From Prochlorococcus sp. AG-402-A04 (GTDB taxonomy: Bacteria; Cyanobacteriota; Cyanobacteriia; PCC-6307; Cyanobiaceae), in assembly GCA_003278045.1 (NCBI GenBank), contig QCHG01000006.1:1-64000 (forward strand): a DNA stretch of 64,000 nt, given 5' to 3'. Under the pieces are notes generated by a model. That model did no database searches. It was not told the DNA's origin and saw nothing but the letters and a program-made list of their open reading frames with translations. The translations under genes and the position numbers were made by a program. Positions 1-11,049 of the stretch are shown here, piece after piece (the stretch's first letter is position 1; every line of letters starts with the position of its first letter).

Positions 1-158
1 CCTAATTTTTCTAATTTATTAGTTTCATCGTTTTTAACTAAATCAGATCCTGAAACTGTACAACCTTTTTTAAGTAAACCCATTGCTAATGCTGACATCC
101 CAATGCCTCCAATCCCAATAAAATGATAATGACTTTTCAAAAGTAATTTTTTATCCAA
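1..158 (-). CDS. murC: UDP-N-acetylmuramate--L-alanine ligase, N-terminal fragment (runs off window edge)
   Basis: Reverse-strand translation from a TTG at 158: (M)[43 protein letters not shown]..., the MurC N-terminal Rossmann motif GIGGIGMS. Confidence 0.85.
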   Translation of the reverse strand, partial: MDKKLLLKSHYHFIGIGGIGMSALAMGLLKKGCTVSGSDLVKNDETNKLEKL

Positions 159-350
159 TGTTTATCTTTTACTTAAATCAAAATAACTTCTAGGTAAAAT
201 TTTGCTATTTTTTCTTAAAAAAAAATGTTTTTTTCCTCGAATTAATACAAAACTAGACTTATTTGCTTAATAAATCAAAAAAACCTTACGTTATTGCACA
301 AAATTCAGTATGATCAGCAACTTAGGTTAATCATTTAGAAATTATTAGTT

Positions 351-1373
351 ATGACTTTGCGTGTTGCAATTAACGGCTTTGGCAGAATTGGTCGAAACTT
401 TATGCGTTGTTGGCTTAGTAGAGGGGCTTACACCAATATTGAAGTAGTCGGAATTAACGTTACATCAGATCCTAAGACTAATGCTCATCTACTAAAATAT
501 GACTCAGTCCTTGGTCAACTTGATGGTGTTGATATTCAATATACTGATAATACTTTTGTAATTAATAACAAGACAATTAAATGTTTCTCTGATAGAAACC
601 CAATGAATCTTCCTTGGAAAGACTGGGGTGTAGATTTGGTTATTGAATCTACTGGAGTATTTAATACAGACGTAGGAGCAAGTAAGCATTTAGAGGTAGG
701 AGCAAAAAAAGTTATTTTAACTGCTCCTGGTAAAGGCGATGGCGTTGGAACCTATGTAGTTGGAGTTAATGCTGATACATATAAACACAATGATTATAAT
801 ATTTTGAGTAATGCTAGTTGTACAACGAACTGTTTGGCTCCAGTAGTTAAAGTTTTAGACCAAACTTTTGGCATTAACAAAGGTTTGATGACTACAATTC
901 ATAGTTATACAGGGGATCAAAGAATTTTAGATAATAGTCATAGAGATCTAAGAAGGGCTAGAGCTGCTGCTACAAACATCGTTCCTACTTCTACAGGTGC
1001 TGCGAAAGCAGTAGCACTGGTATACCCAGAAATGAAAGGCAAATTAACAGGAATTGCAATGAGAGTTCCAACGCCTAACGTTTCAGCAGTAGATTTTGTT
1101 TTTGAATCTTCTAAATCTGTTACAGCTGAAGAAGTCAATAATGCTCTCAAGGAAGCATCTCTAAGCTCAATGAAAGGCATTATTAAGTATGGTGATGAAC
1201 CATTAGTGTCAAGCGATTATGCAGGTACAAATGAATCCTCAATTGTTGATAGTGACCTTACTATGTGTATCGGAGATAACCTTGTAAAAGTCCTTGCATG
1301 GTATGACAATGAGTGGGGTTATAGTCAGAGAGTTGTAGATTTAGCAGAGATTGTTGCTAAGAATTGGGAGTAA
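351..1373 (+). CDS. gap2: Glyceraldehyde-3-phosphate dehydrogenase (NADP-type)
   Basis: [11 protein letters not shown]-terminus, catalytic [28 protein letters not shown]-terminus. Confidence 0.97.
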   Translation: MTLRVAINGFGRIGRNFMRCWLSRGAYTNIEVVGINVTSDPKTNAHLLKYDSVLGQLDGVDIQYTDNTFVINNKTIKCFSDRNPMNLPWKDWGVDLVIESTGVFNTDVGASKHLEVGAKKVILTAPGKGDGVGTYVVGVNADTYKHNDYNILSNASCTTNCLAPVVKVLDQTFGINKGLMTTIHSYTGDQRILDNSHRDLRRARAAATNIVPTSTGAAKAVALVYPEMKGKLTGIAMRVPTPNVSAVDFVFESSKSVTAEEVNNALKEASLSSMKGIIKYGDEPLVSSDYAGTNESSIVDSDLTMCIGDNLVKVLAWYDNEWGYSQRVVDLAEIVAKNWE

Positions 1374-2360
1374 CTAAAAGTGTTTGAAAGGTGTGTTATT
1401 AAATAATTTGTTTTTTTTATTATCATTAAATTCTATTGATGGTTCACCATCAGCAAAAAAACCAATCTCGTTAATATCTTTATCAAGTTTAGATAAATTT
1501 TTTGCCCATTTTTTTGGTAATGAGAAAACCAATTCATAATCTTCACCTCCAAAAAAATAATATTCGTCCCATTTATCTCCTTTAGGCCAATCCTTATCTT
1601 TAGGTATTTTCCCATAATTTATTATCGCTTTACAGTTGCTTGCTATTGCTAAATCTTGTAAGGCTTGAAATAGACCATCGCTGCTATCAGTGCATCCTAT
1701 TCTCCTTATTTTTTTATTGGAGCGAGTTTTGAGGAGATTATTTAGAAAATTTGGATACACTTTAGGGCGACAAAAATGTTCAATGGACTTAATGATTAAT
1801 CTTTCATTAAGAGAAAATTTATTATCGAAATTAATTTTATTTTGTATCAAAAATCCAAGTTTGCTAAGACCATGAATTCCTGTAGTTAAGATTATCTCAC
1901 CTGGTTTACATGCGTTTCTTCGTAATTCAAGTTCACCTTGAATTCCAAAGGCCGTAATTGAAATGATTTTTTCATCTCCCTTTGAGCAATCTCCCCCTAG
2001 AATTACCCCTCCATATTCTTTTAATGCTTTATTTATTCCTTTGTATAGTTCTTCAACCCAAATCCACTCAGTTCTAGGAGGTAGAACTAGGCTTATTGTA
2101 ATACCAATAGTTTTCTTGCTTCCACTAGATAATAAGTCAGAAATGTTGCTTATAACTGCTTTCCACCCAAGGTCCCTAGGACAAATGGTAATGTCATTGA
2201 AATGAACATTTTCTACCAAAGAATCAGTATTAACAAGTAAATTTTCATTTTTAGTTTTGATTAAAGCGCAATCATCTGAAGTTTGGTTTTGAGGCATAAA
2301 TTTTCCTAGCCTATTTATTAATTCTTTTTCTCCTATATCTTCTAATATTTCTTTATGCAT
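1374..2360 (-). CDS. thiL: Thiamine-monophosphate kinase
   Basis: DDCALIKTKNENLLVNTDSLVENVHF, GGDCSKGD, CTDSSDGL, FGGEDYELVFSLP motifs. Confidence 0.93.
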   Translation of the reverse strand: MHKEILEDIGEKELINRLGKFMPQNQTSDDCALIKTKNENLLVNTDSLVENVHFNDITICPRDLGWKAVISNISDLLSSGSKKTIGITISLVLPPRTEWIWVEELYKGINKALKEYGGVILGGDCSKGDEKIISITAFGIQGELELRRNACKPGEIILTTGIHGLSKLGFLIQNKINFDNKFSLNERLIIKSIEHFCRPKVYPNFLNNLLKTRSNKKIRRIGCTDSSDGLFQALQDLAIASNCKAIINYGKIPKDKDWPKGDKWDEYYFFGGEDYELVFSLPKKWAKNLSKLDKDINEIGFFADGEPSIEFNDNKKNKLFNNTPFKHF

Positions 2361-3444
2361 TTAATTTGAGGTTTTCAATCCCTTCTAAAACATCAATTGA
2401 AATTATTGTGTCATCTTTAGTAAGCTCTTCTAATACATCAAATCCATCTACAACGTAACCAAAGGCAGCATTCCTACCGTCAATTAAATTGCGACCTGCT
2501 GGATTTAATTCTGCTTCATATAAAAAGAAGAAAAATTGCGATGAGCCATCATCAACTGCGGTATTTGAATGTGACCATCCTAGAGTTCCAAGTGTTGCAA
2601 AAGGTAATGTCGGCGTCTCTGTGTAAAGACCTAAATCTTCAAAAGTTTGATTATAAAAAGTATCTTTTTCATCAGGAATTCTAATTTCTAAGGGAACGTG
2701 GCGTTCTTCGTTTGTCTCAGGATCTAAGTAACCAATATCTTCCCCAATTGGATCACCTGTTTGCAGTACAAAAAATTCTTCTGCTCTGTTGATAGGCAAA
2801 TCTTTGTAGAAATTTTTTGAAGATAAATCTATAAATGCTCCTGCTGTAAGTGGTGCGTTAAATCCATCAACAATAGCTTGCATATCACCTTTGGAGGTTT
2901 TTATATTGACTTTTGCTCTGCCAAGTAATCTTGGTAAATTATCAAATTCCTGGGGAATAGAGTATGGAAATTCATTTGGTAGAAAATATTCTTCTAATCC
3001 ACCTATTTTATCTAAAGCATCTCTTCGGGTCGTTATAAATGAGTATTTATCTTTTGATTTTGAGAAATCTTGAAGACTATCAAAATTTTCTTTGAGCTCT
3101 AAAAATGTGTTTTCAGCAATTTTCTTTTTATCGTTTGGCAATTCTTGAATAATTTTACTCTGGTATTTTTTTAGTAAAGATTGACATTTTGTAACAGTTT
3201 TCGTAAGAGCGGGCCATCTTCCTCCTCTTACAAGGTCACTAGTGTCTTCTAATTTGTGTTGAAGTTCTTGCAACTCAAATTGCTTGATAGGGAGAGCGTT
3301 TCTGAGGATTGCACTAGGGTCTTTTACTGCATTTCCAGTAGGTAAATCAGCTAATACTTGAATAGGTTTTAAGAGAAAAACCTGTAAAATTACAATAAAT
3401 AGAATTAAAAAAAGTTTGTTCTGATTTGATAAGAATTTTTGCAT
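2353..3444 (-). CDS. Cyclophilin-type peptidyl-prolyl cis-trans isomerase, exported (TLP40-like)
   Basis: Signal-like N-terminus, helical N-terminal domain, C-terminal cyclophilin domain ([44 protein letters not shown]). Confidence 0.85.
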   Translation of the reverse strand: MQKFLSNQNKLFLILFIVILQVFLLKPIQVLADLPTGNAVKDPSAILRNALPIKQFELQELQHKLEDTSDLVRGGRWPALTKTVTKCQSLLKKYQSKIIQELPNDKKKIAENTFLELKENFDSLQDFSKSKDKYSFITTRRDALDKIGGLEEYFLPNEFPYSIPQEFDNLPRLLGRAKVNIKTSKGDMQAIVDGFNAPLTAGAFIDLSSKNFYKDLPINRAEEFFVLQTGDPIGEDIGYLDPETNEERHVPLEIRIPDEKDTFYNQTFEDLGLYTETPTLPFATLGTLGWSHSNTAVDDGSSQFFFFLYEAELNPAGRNLIDGRNAAFGYVVDGFDVLEELTKDDTIISIDVLEGIENLKLNA

Positions 3445-3487
3445 AGCACTCTTGCAGGTTTATGATCCTTGGGGATGTAATACAGGA

Positions 3488-4048
3488 ATGATTTCCAGTA
3501 ACGATTTTCGCACAGGTACTACCATCGAATTGGATGGACAAGTTTGGCGTGTTGTAGAATTTCTACATGTCAAGCCTGGCAAGGGTTCTGCTTTCGTGCG
3601 AACAAAATTAAAATCAGTTCAAAGCGGCAACGTGGTTGAAAAAACTTTTCGAGCCGGAGAATCAGTACAGCAGGCTATCCTTGAGAAGTCTAACCTGCAG
3701 CATACTTATGTGGAGTCTGGTGATTATGTTTTTATGGACATGACAAGTTTTGAAGAGACAAGACTCACCTCTCAACAAATCGGTAAAGGTGCAAAATATT
3801 TAAAAGAGGGAATGGAAGTTAATGTAATTTTTCATAATGGTAAAGTTTTAGAAGTAGAACTTCCAATATCTATTACTTTGAAAGTTACAGAGACTGATCC
3901 TGGAGTTAAAGGTGATACTGCTAGTGGGGGCACGAAACCAGCTATTCTAGAAACAGGTGCTCAAGTTATGGTTCCTTTATTTATTTCTGTGGGAGAAATG
4001 ATTAAAGTTGATACTCGTAATGACAGTTATCTTGGACGTGAAAATTAA
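3488..4048 (+). CDS. efp: Elongation factor P
   Basis: [42 protein letters not shown]; internal ATG at 3488 is the conventional start rather than 3452. Confidence 0.96.
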   Translation: MISSNDFRTGTTIELDGQVWRVVEFLHVKPGKGSAFVRTKLKSVQSGNVVEKTFRAGESVQQAILEKSNLQHTYVESGDYVFMDMTSFEETRLTSQQIGKGAKYLKEGMEVNVIFHNGKVLEVELPISITLKVTETDPGVKGDTASGGTKPAILETGAQVMVPLFISVGEMIKVDTRNDSYLGREN

Positions 4049-4554
4049 TGGCTATGAAATTAGATCATGATGACTTAGATCGCTTAATAGAGAAAATCTC
4101 TACAAGTGATATACAAGAGTTCTCGCTAGAGGGAGAAGATTTTAAACTCGAAATAAAAAGGAACGTATTTGATCAGAATCAAGTTATTAATAATTTAGTT
4201 TCTAAAACTTCATTTGATAAGCAGACAATTGCTAATCAAAAAACTATTAATGATAATATCCCAGTTGTTAATGAGCCTGAAGCAGCTCAGGTGGCACCCC
4301 CAGGACGTTCTGATCTAACTGAAATTACTTCTCCTATGGTTGGAACATTTTATAGGGCTGCAGCGCCTGGTGAAGAGCCATTTGTTGAAATAGGTAATAA
4401 TGTTAAGGTCGGTCAAACTATTTGTATTTTGGAAGCAATGAAGTTAATGAATGAAATTGAATCTGAATTTAATGCTGAAATAGTAGAGATTCTCGTTGAA
4501 AATGGAACACCAGTTGAATTTGGTCAAGTTTTAATGCGTGTTAAGCAGTCTTGA
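4048..4554 (+). CDS. accB: Acetyl-CoA carboxylase biotin carboxyl carrier protein
   Basis: Biotinylation motif EAMKLMNEIESE; ATG overlaps efp stop. Confidence 0.96.
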   Translation: MAMKLDHDDLDRLIEKISTSDIQEFSLEGEDFKLEIKRNVFDQNQVINNLVSKTSFDKQTIANQKTINDNIPVVNEPEAAQVAPPGRSDLTEITSPMVGTFYRAAAPGEEPFVEIGNNVKVGQTICILEAMKLMNEIESEFNAEIVEILVENGTPVEFGQVLMRVKQS

Positions 4555-5565
4555 ATTGTTTGTCATTTCTACAGCAGCTTTAATAGCCTCAATCATGCTC
4601 TGAGATTGAGCAATTCCTTTGCCAGCAATATCAAATCCTGTTCCATGATCTGGAGATGTTCTTATAAAAGGTAAACCGATTGTGGTATTGACCGAGTAAT
4701 TAAGAGCTATCACTTTCATTGGTATTAAACCTTGATCATGATACATAGCAAGAATGCCATCATGCTTTTCGGCATTTTTGTCATTCCATGCTTTTACCGA
4801 AGAATTCCAGCAGCTGTCTGGTGATAAAGGGCCTAATAATTTAATACCTTTATGCTTTTTATTCCAAGTAATTAATGCATTATTGAGCCAATCTCTCTCT
4901 TCATGACCTAATATACCCTCTTCGCCGGCGTGAGGGTTTAATCCTGCTACTCTTAAACTAGGGTTGTCAGTATAGCTATTACAAAAATCTCTGAAAAGAT
5001 CCAATTTAGAGTGGATTAATTCTGTAGTTAATTTCTTGGGAACCTCAGAAAGGGCTATGTGGGTTGTAGCCAGTAAAGTATTAAATCTCCAACCTGTAAT
5101 TGGTGATTTCGCTGTGAATAACATTCCAACGTTTTTTGCTCCACATGATTTCGCAAGTACTTCAGTTTGGCCAGAGAAGTAATGACCTGCTAAAGACCAT
5201 GATTTCTTGCAAATTGGTCCAGTTACAAGTGCTGAATTAGGAGATTGTTTTACAATTTCTATTGCTTTTGTTAAATATTGGAAACTTGAATTACCGTAAC
5301 TTGATTTAGGTTCATTATGTGATGAAGAAATTTCGAGATCATGTATCTTTAAATTTTCAGGATTTGCAAGTTTATTTAACCCTAAGGATCTAAGATGTTT
5401 ATATGTTTTTTGTAGATTTTTTTTTGATCCAACAATTGTATAGTCAATATTTTCTGGTATCTCAGTAGAAAAAAGTGCTTTTAAGATTATTTCAGGTCCA
5501 ATACCTGACTCATCTCCCACACTTAATACTACTTTCAGCAGTTTGTTTGTATTTTGAAAATTCAT
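4531..5565 (-). CDS. pdxA: 4-hydroxythreonine-4-phosphate dehydrogenase
   Basis: GDESGIGPEI, LNPHAGEEG, MYHDQGLIPMK, RTSPDHGTGFDIAGKG motifs. Confidence 0.95.
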   Translation of the reverse strand: MNFQNTNKLLKVVLSVGDESGIGPEIILKALFSTEIPENIDYTIVGSKKNLQKTYKHLRSLGLNKLANPENLKIHDLEISSSHNEPKSSYGNSSFQYLTKAIEIVKQSPNSALVTGPICKKSWSLAGHYFSGQTEVLAKSCGAKNVGMLFTAKSPITGWRFNTLLATTHIALSEVPKKLTTELIHSKLDLFRDFCNSYTDNPSLRVAGLNPHAGEEGILGHEERDWLNNALITWNKKHKGIKLLGPLSPDSCWNSSVKAWNDKNAEKHDGILAMYHDQGLIPMKVIALNYSVNTTIGLPFIRTSPDHGTGFDIAGKGIAQSQSMIEAIKAAVEMTNNSRLLNTH

Positions 5566-5586
5566 AAAAAGTCTTTAAGTTGATTT

Positions 5587-6465
5587 TTAACTAATCGGAT
5601 AGCAATTTTTAAGGCCTATTTTATAGTTTTTATAAATCAGTTTATATCCAAGTGTTTCGCATAAAAGTTTGTTCGAAATTCTTCTATTTTCCATCCAAAA
5701 AGATTGAGCGATAGGTGATAATTCATCTTTTGCTTCTTCAAATAATATTGGCTTTGGCATTGTTAAACCAAGTAAATCGTAGCAATACTGAATAACTTCT
5801 ATCTGAGAACAGGGTTCATCATCTGCAATATTAATGATTTGGTGAAACTTTAAACAATTTTTATTTTGTAATAAGTAAATAATCGCGTGAGTAATATCAG
5901 CAACATGAACTCTTGAAAAGACTTGAGCTTTTTTTAAGATAACTCGAATTTTTTGATTTTTGATTGCTTCAAACGTGGATCTTCCTGGTCCATAGATGCC
6001 AGGCAATCTAAAAATTTGCACGGGCAAAGTGGATTCAATCCATTTTTTTTCGCAATTTAATCTATTAAGACTTCTTTTTTGAAAAGGCTTAGGCTGATCT
6101 ATCTCAGAAACCCAACCACCTCCAGTGTTTCCATAAACTCCAGTGGTAGATAAGTATCCAACCCATTCAAGGGATAAATCTTCTAATTTACTTTTAAGGC
6201 TTTTTAATACAGGATCGTTGCCATTTTTGTCAGGAGGTATGCAACTAAGAATATGCGTGACTCCATCAAAAATTTCTTCATCAGGAATCATATTGTTTTC
6301 ACTGTTGAAAATAAAACTATTTGGATCTTTGCTTACAGATCTTGAGCTTGTAAGAACAGTGCAACCGAATTTTCTAATAGTTTTTGCAAAAAAACTTCCG
6401 CTGAAACCACATCCCAAGATTAAAAATTTATTTTTTTTCCCGAGTAAACTTGCAGGTTTTTTCAT
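5587..6465 (-). CDS. NAD-dependent epimerase/dehydratase (SDR) family protein
   Basis: FLILGCGFSGSFFAKTI Rossmann start, YLSTTGVYG, RLPGIYGPGRS. Confidence 0.8.
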   Translation of the reverse strand: MKKPASLLGKKNKFLILGCGFSGSFFAKTIRKFGCTVLTSSRSVSKDPNSFIFNSENNMIPDEEIFDGVTHILSCIPPDKNGNDPVLKSLKSKLEDLSLEWVGYLSTTGVYGNTGGGWVSEIDQPKPFQKRSLNRLNCEKKWIESTLPVQIFRLPGIYGPGRSTFEAIKNQKIRVILKKAQVFSRVHVADITHAIIYLLQNKNCLKFHQIINIADDEPCSQIEVIQYCYDLLGLTMPKPILFEEAKDELSPIAQSFWMENRRISNKLLCETLGYKLIYKNYKIGLKNCYPIS

Positions 6466-6494
6466 GCTAGGTTAAAGTAGTACATATGTATTAA

Positions 6495-6728
6495 TTGATG
6501 ATGAAAACAGCTCTTAAGTCTGATTTAAAATCAAAAGCTTTTCTTGTTAGCAAAAGTTCCTCCCTTCTTATAGAGAAAGAAGTAAGTTTAGTTAATTTTA
6601 AATTCTACCAAAAGTTATTTGTCTTTCTTCTTTCATTTTCGACAATTTTAATATTCCCAGAATCGCCAAGAGAATTGGAAAATATATGTGAGAGTTATAA
6701 CTCTATAAAAGTATGTAATGTTTGGTAG
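6495..6728 (+). CDS. Hypothetical small protein
   Basis: 77-aa ORF in an otherwise unassigned intergenic gap; no recognised domain. Confidence 0.45.
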   Translation: MMMKTALKSDLKSKAFLVSKSSSLLIEKEVSLVNFKFYQKLFVFLLSFSTILIFPESPRELENICESYNSIKVCNVW

Positions 6729-7130
6729 TCAAGCTGCTTTATATTCTGATTTATCTTTTATGTAATTTTTATTTTTAATCTTAAAATTAGGATTAGCCCA
6801 TTGTAGTAATCTAATAGCTAATCTTAAATCTCCTTCTAACCAAGCTCTTATAGCCATTGCTCTTCGAGGATCATAAAATTTTTGCCTTCTATACCAATAC
6901 AAAGCATTTTCATCTGATTTATCCCCATTACACGAAAGACACGCAGGGACACAGTTTTCTGTTGTACTTAAACCTCCTTGGCTTCTTGGTATTACATGGT
7001 CAATAGACTCAGATGGTTTTCCGCAGTATATACAACTTTTTCCTGTAAACTTATGAATAGATTTTCGCCATTGTCTAAATCTGAACTTAGGACATAAATC
7101 CTCTAAAAACACCGCATCATTAATATGCAT
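6729..7130 (-). CDS. HNH endonuclease family protein
   Basis: CIYCGKPSESIDHVIPRSQGGLSTTENCVPACLSCNGDKSD: CxxC...DHVIPRS...N...CxxCN HNH fold. Confidence 0.9.
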   Translation of the reverse strand: MHINDAVFLEDLCPKFRFRQWRKSIHKFTGKSCIYCGKPSESIDHVIPRSQGGLSTTENCVPACLSCNGDKSDENALYWYRRQKFYDPRRAMAIRAWLEGDLRLAIRLLQWANPNFKIKNKNYIKDKSEYKAA

Positions 7131-7293
7131 TCAGAATATTTAGTTAAATAAATAATGGCTTGAATATATTAAAAGTCAATATTTATTTATTTTTTTTTGC
7201 TTAAATTTGCTAGTAAAATTTGATTTAGTGTTTTTAGATACAAAATAGTATTTATTAAATTTAGCAAAAAATTTTATCTTTCTAAAACTTTAA

Positions 7294-7758
7294 TTAATAA
7301 CTATATCTATCAAGTGTTTCATCAGTAAATTCTTCAGAAATTTCTTCATTAGCTTCTTCTAATTCTTTTTCTAATTTTTTTCTTTTCTTTTCTCTATCTT
7401 TTGCTTCTTTTTCTTTTCTTTCTTCTTCTTTTTCTAAATCTCGTATTAGTTTTCTATTTGGATGAAGATTATCTAAATATTCAACGCAATAACTAAATTT
7501 TTCTCTTTCTCTTATAACTGTTTCAGTAATTTGAGCTGCTGCATTTTTAGGTGAAACTTTGAAAAACCCCCCCTTTTGTTTTTTTATATATGTGTAAGCT
7601 GCTTCCCAACTACTTTCATGGTCATTTCCGCCATCTCTCATAGTACAAAAAATTTCTGCTCCAAATGCACTTGCATTTACTCTTGGCATAGTAAGTGTTA
7701 GAGGAGCGAAAATTCCCAACGCTAATGGTATTAGTTTTTTCTTCTTTAATCTTTGCAT
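7294..7758 (-). CDS. Hypothetical protein with signal-like N-terminus and highly charged Lys/Glu C-terminus
   Basis: 154-aa ORF; no known domain recognised. Confidence 0.65.
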   Translation of the reverse strand: MQRLKKKKLIPLALGIFAPLTLTMPRVNASAFGAEIFCTMRDGGNDHESSWEAAYTYIKKQKGGFFKVSPKNAAAQITETVIREREKFSYCVEYLDNLHPNRKLIRDLEKEEERKEKEAKDREKKRKKLEKELEEANEEISEEFTDETLDRYSY

Positions 7759-7814
7759 TAGGCTTTTATCTACTATCTAAAAATATCTTTTATTGTGAAT
7801 ATGTCTATAGAAAT

Positions 7815-8336
7815 TTAAGATTTAATCACTCCAAATATATTCAAGCATTTCACAACTAAAGGAAGAATTAAGAGTACAGTAATCAATCTTACAGCGTGTA
7901 ATGTTGCAACTGCAGCCCCCACTCCGTATTCAGACCCTACAAGACTCATTCCACTAATTCCTCCTGGTGCAGCTCCTAGAATTGTTGTAATGATATCTAT
8001 ATTAAGTAATCTGCTTGTCCATAATCCAATTGCTAATCCAGTAATAACTAGAGTAAAAGTTATTAATATAGCTGGCTTCCATAAATTTTGAATATCAACT
8101 AATGAGTCTTTTGTTAATGAAGTACCAATGACCGTTCCAATTCCGATTTCTAAAATTGTTCTTGTACCTATTGGCCACTCTGCGATGTCGACTTTGCCAC
8201 TTATGCTAAGTATGCTTGAGCCTATTAAAGCACCTGCTAGAGGAGCTGCAGGAATACCCGTTTTTAGAGCTAAAGAGCCAATAATGCAACCTGCAAAAAG
8301 ATAATAGATTAGATTTATGTTAGGCATAAATTTCAT
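7815..8336 (-). CDS. AbrB-duplication family membrane protein (putative ammonia monooxygenase/AbrB-type)
   Basis: GLY/ALA-rich TM segments with GIPAAPLAGALIGSS and GAAPGGISGMSLVGSEYG. Confidence 0.75.
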   Translation of the reverse strand: MKFMPNINLIYYLFAGCIIGSLALKTGIPAAPLAGALIGSSILSISGKVDIAEWPIGTRTILEIGIGTVIGTSLTKDSLVDIQNLWKPAILITFTLVITGLAIGLWTSRLLNIDIITTILGAAPGGISGMSLVGSEYGVGAAVATLHAVRLITVLLILPLVVKCLNIFGVIKS

Positions 8337-8450
8337 GGATGTTTGAACATAATATTAGAAAAAATTTTTTTTGTTTACATTTATAGTCAAATAATATTTT
8401 TAGTTTCCTCTCGTAATGTCCCCTTTTGTTGGCATAATATTAACTAAAGC

Positions 8451-8657
8451 ATGATTTTTATGTCTTCACAAATTTCTTACAAAGATAATAAAAGCCGAAT
8501 AAAGAAAAAATTATCTTTTTTTGAGGGTGGCCACCAGCTCGAAAAATTAGAGTTCGCCCTTGCGATAGCTCAAACTAAGGGTGATGAAAAAAAATCAATT
8601 GTTCTTAGAAAAAAGATTGTTGAATTAGGTGGAAACGTTGAAGAGCCAGGAACTTAA
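8451..8657 (+). CDS. Hypothetical small protein
   Basis: 68-aa ORF between divergent/convergent neighbours; start may be the ATG at 8460. Confidence 0.55.
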   Translation: MIFMSSQISYKDNKSRIKKKLSFFEGGHQLEKLEFALAIAQTKGDEKKSIVLRKKIVELGGNVEEPGT

Positions 8658-8658
8658 C

Positions 8659-9822
8659 TTAATTTCCCTCTAGAAATTTTGATACCATAACCAACGCTTC
8701 ACCAGCTTGTTGGGCTGTAATTTTACCGAGGTTGAGAAGTGTATTACTTATAGCAGAAACCACCGTAATAATATCTCGATCATTTACATAACCCAAATGT
8801 CCTACTCTGAATATTTTCCCCTTCAGATGATCTTGACCACCTGCAAGTAGAATATCAAAATTATTTTTTATTGTTTTTCTAAATTCTTCAGCATCAATCC
8901 CTTCAGTTTTTATTGCAGTAATTGAAGGACTTAAATATTTTTCATCAGCAAATAATTTTAGATTTAAAGCCTTGACTGCATTGCTCATGGCTAATTTGTG
9001 TTTATTGTGTCTTAAGAAAATGTTATCTAAGCCTTCTTCTCTCATCATTTTTAAAGCTTCATCTAAAGCAAAAATTAAATTAACTGCTGGGGTGTATGGA
9101 TTACTATTTGTTAAAAGACTTTTTCTATAGGATTTTAAATTTAAATAAAATTTTGGTAAATTAGATTTTTCTGCAGCTTCCCATGCTTTTTGGCTTATTG
9201 CTATAAAGCTAAGGCCTGGAGGTATCATATATCCTTTTTGTGATCCTGAAGCAACGATATCTAATTTCCATTCATCCACTGGTACATTGCAAGCTCCAAG
9301 ACTTGTAACGCAGTCAATAATTGATAAAGCTGTGTTGTGTGCACGAATATATCGACTAATTGTTTCTAAATCATTAATTACACCTGTTGAAGTCTCCGAA
9401 TGTGTCAAAATAACTGCTTTTATTTCTTTTTGTTTATCTTCCTCTAATACCTTTTTGAATTCTTCTGGATCAAGTGGAGTACCCCATTCGGAATCAATTT
9501 TTATTACTTCCAGACCAAATTCTTTGGCAACTTTTACCCATCTTTCGCCAAATTTTCCATTTTCTCCACAAATTACTTTATCTCCTTTACTTAAGGTATT
9601 TATTATTCCAGCCTCCATTGCGGCAGTCCCACTACCAGTGATTGTAAGAACATCATTTTGAGTTTGATGAAGCCACTGTAAATTTTTAGTTGTACTCTCT
9701 ACGAGATCTTGAAATTCTTTACTGCGATGGCCTATTGGATGCTTACTTAATGCTTGTAAAACTTTTTCTGGAACTGGTGTGGGTCCAGGAATCATCAATG
9801 ATAATTTTTGTTGTATGGCCAC
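8659..9822 (-). CDS. Class V aminotransferase (alanine/serine--glyoxylate aminotransferase)
   Basis: MIPGPTPVPEKVLQALSKHPIGHRSKEF, TGSGTAAMEAGI, SGSQKGYMIPPGLSF PLP-lysine motif. Confidence 0.9.
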   Translation of the reverse strand: MAIQQKLSLMIPGPTPVPEKVLQALSKHPIGHRSKEFQDLVESTTKNLQWLHQTQNDVLTITGSGTAAMEAGIINTLSKGDKVICGENGKFGERWVKVAKEFGLEVIKIDSEWGTPLDPEEFKKVLEEDKQKEIKAVILTHSETSTGVINDLETISRYIRAHNTALSIIDCVTSLGACNVPVDEWKLDIVASGSQKGYMIPPGLSFIAISQKAWEAAEKSNLPKFYLNLKSYRKSLLTNSNPYTPAVNLIFALDEALKMMREEGLDNIFLRHNKHKLAMSNAVKALNLKLFADEKYLSPSITAIKTEGIDAEEFRKTIKNNFDILLAGGQDHLKGKIFRVGHLGYVNDRDIITVVSAISNTLLNLGKITAQQAGEALVMVSKFLEGN

Positions 9823-9882
9823 TTTTTATTAAATAGGTCATTCTTAGATTAGTTCTCATTATATATTTTTCAATTACTTGAT

Positions 9883-10995
9883 TTGAAAAAAGGATTTTCT
9901 TTACCTTTGTGGGTTGCTGGAGCTGCTAGGTCAGCATTAAACAAACTAGTAGGTTTACCATTTAAGAATTATGAACTTATTAAAATTCCTAATGAAAAAA
10001 AAGAAATAAAAATCGAGATTCATTCTGTTGGTTTACTTAAAGATGAGTCGCATGCATTAGGAATTACTTTTGCAAAGTCTGGCTTAGAACTTGACATTAC
10101 ACAAAACTTAGAGATATGGACAATAGCCTCTTTAGAAAAAATTTCTTTTAATAATCCTGTTCAAAAAATTCCAATAAATATTATTGCCGGATCTGGAGTT
10201 GGCATAAAAGAAGATACATCAGAGATATGTATTTCTAATTTTGCCAAAGAAGTTTTATATGAAAATTTATTAGATAGTATTCCTGCCGGTTTTAATTTGA
10301 AATTAGAAATTATTTTTCCAAATGGGGCTTTTTTAGCAGAAAGAACTAGTAATAAGTCATTTGGTATTGTTGATGGATTATCTATTATTGGTACTTCTGC
10401 TGAGACTTATTCGAGTGCTTCACCTGATCAATTAGAAGAGGCAAAAAATCATCTAGCAAAGTTAATTAAAAATGATTTTAAAGGGGAAGTTATATTTGTT
10501 ATTGGTGAAAATGGGTTAAGTTTGGCTAAAACTTATAATGTTAATTTGCCAATTATCAAAATTGGAAATTGGATAGGACCATTATTAGTTGATGCTGCAA
10601 TAAAAAAAGTTAAAACTGTAATTCTTTTTGGTTATCATGGGAAATTAATTAAATTAGCAGGTGGTATTTTTCATACACATAATCATTTGGCTGATGCAAG
10701 AATTGAGATTCTTGTTTATTTAGCCGTTCAAGAAAAGTTACCACCTGAAATAATAGTTGAATTATCTCATTTAGATAATCTTGAGAATGCATTACAACTT
10801 CTTGAAAGATTTAATAAATCTTTGGCTGATAAATTATTCAAGAATTTATCAAATACGATCGAAAAGCGTTCTATTACTTACGTAAATAGGTATGTAAAAA
10901 CCGATATGGAAATCGCATCAATCATTTTTGATAGAAAAAGGAAAATTAGGTGGGCTGGAATTAACGGCAACAATTATATTTCTTATTTTCAATGA
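9883..10995 (+). CDS. cbiD: Cobalt-precorrin-5B (C1)-methyltransferase
   Basis: TTG start; GSGVGIKE, LAKTYNVNLPIIKIGNWIGPLL, LFGYHGKLIKLAGGIFHTHNHLADAR. Confidence 0.93.
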   Translation: MKKGFSLPLWVAGAARSALNKLVGLPFKNYELIKIPNEKKEIKIEIHSVGLLKDESHALGITFAKSGLELDITQNLEIWTIASLEKISFNNPVQKIPINIIAGSGVGIKEDTSEICISNFAKEVLYENLLDSIPAGFNLKLEIIFPNGAFLAERTSNKSFGIVDGLSIIGTSAETYSSASPDQLEEAKNHLAKLIKNDFKGEVIFVIGENGLSLAKTYNVNLPIIKIGNWIGPLLVDAAIKKVKTVILFGYHGKLIKLAGGIFHTHNHLADARIEILVYLAVQEKLPPEIIVELSHLDNLENALQLLERFNKSLADKLFKNLSNTIEKRSITYVNRYVKTDMEIASIIFDRKRKIRWAGINGNNYISYFQ

Positions 10996-11049
10996 GATTA
11001 ATTTGTGATTCATTATGCTTTTGCAAATAAATTGAGTTAACTTTTATAC

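Noticed and set aside
938-1180. 80-aa - strand ORF
   Set aside because: Antisense inside gap2
6729-7130. HNH protein considered as a homing endonuclease or mobile intron marker
   Set aside because: No intron or interrupted gene nearby; stand-alone HNH proteins are common in cyanobacteria
9287-9661. 124-aa + strand ORF
   Set aside because: Antisense within the class V aminotransferase gene with no recognisable domain
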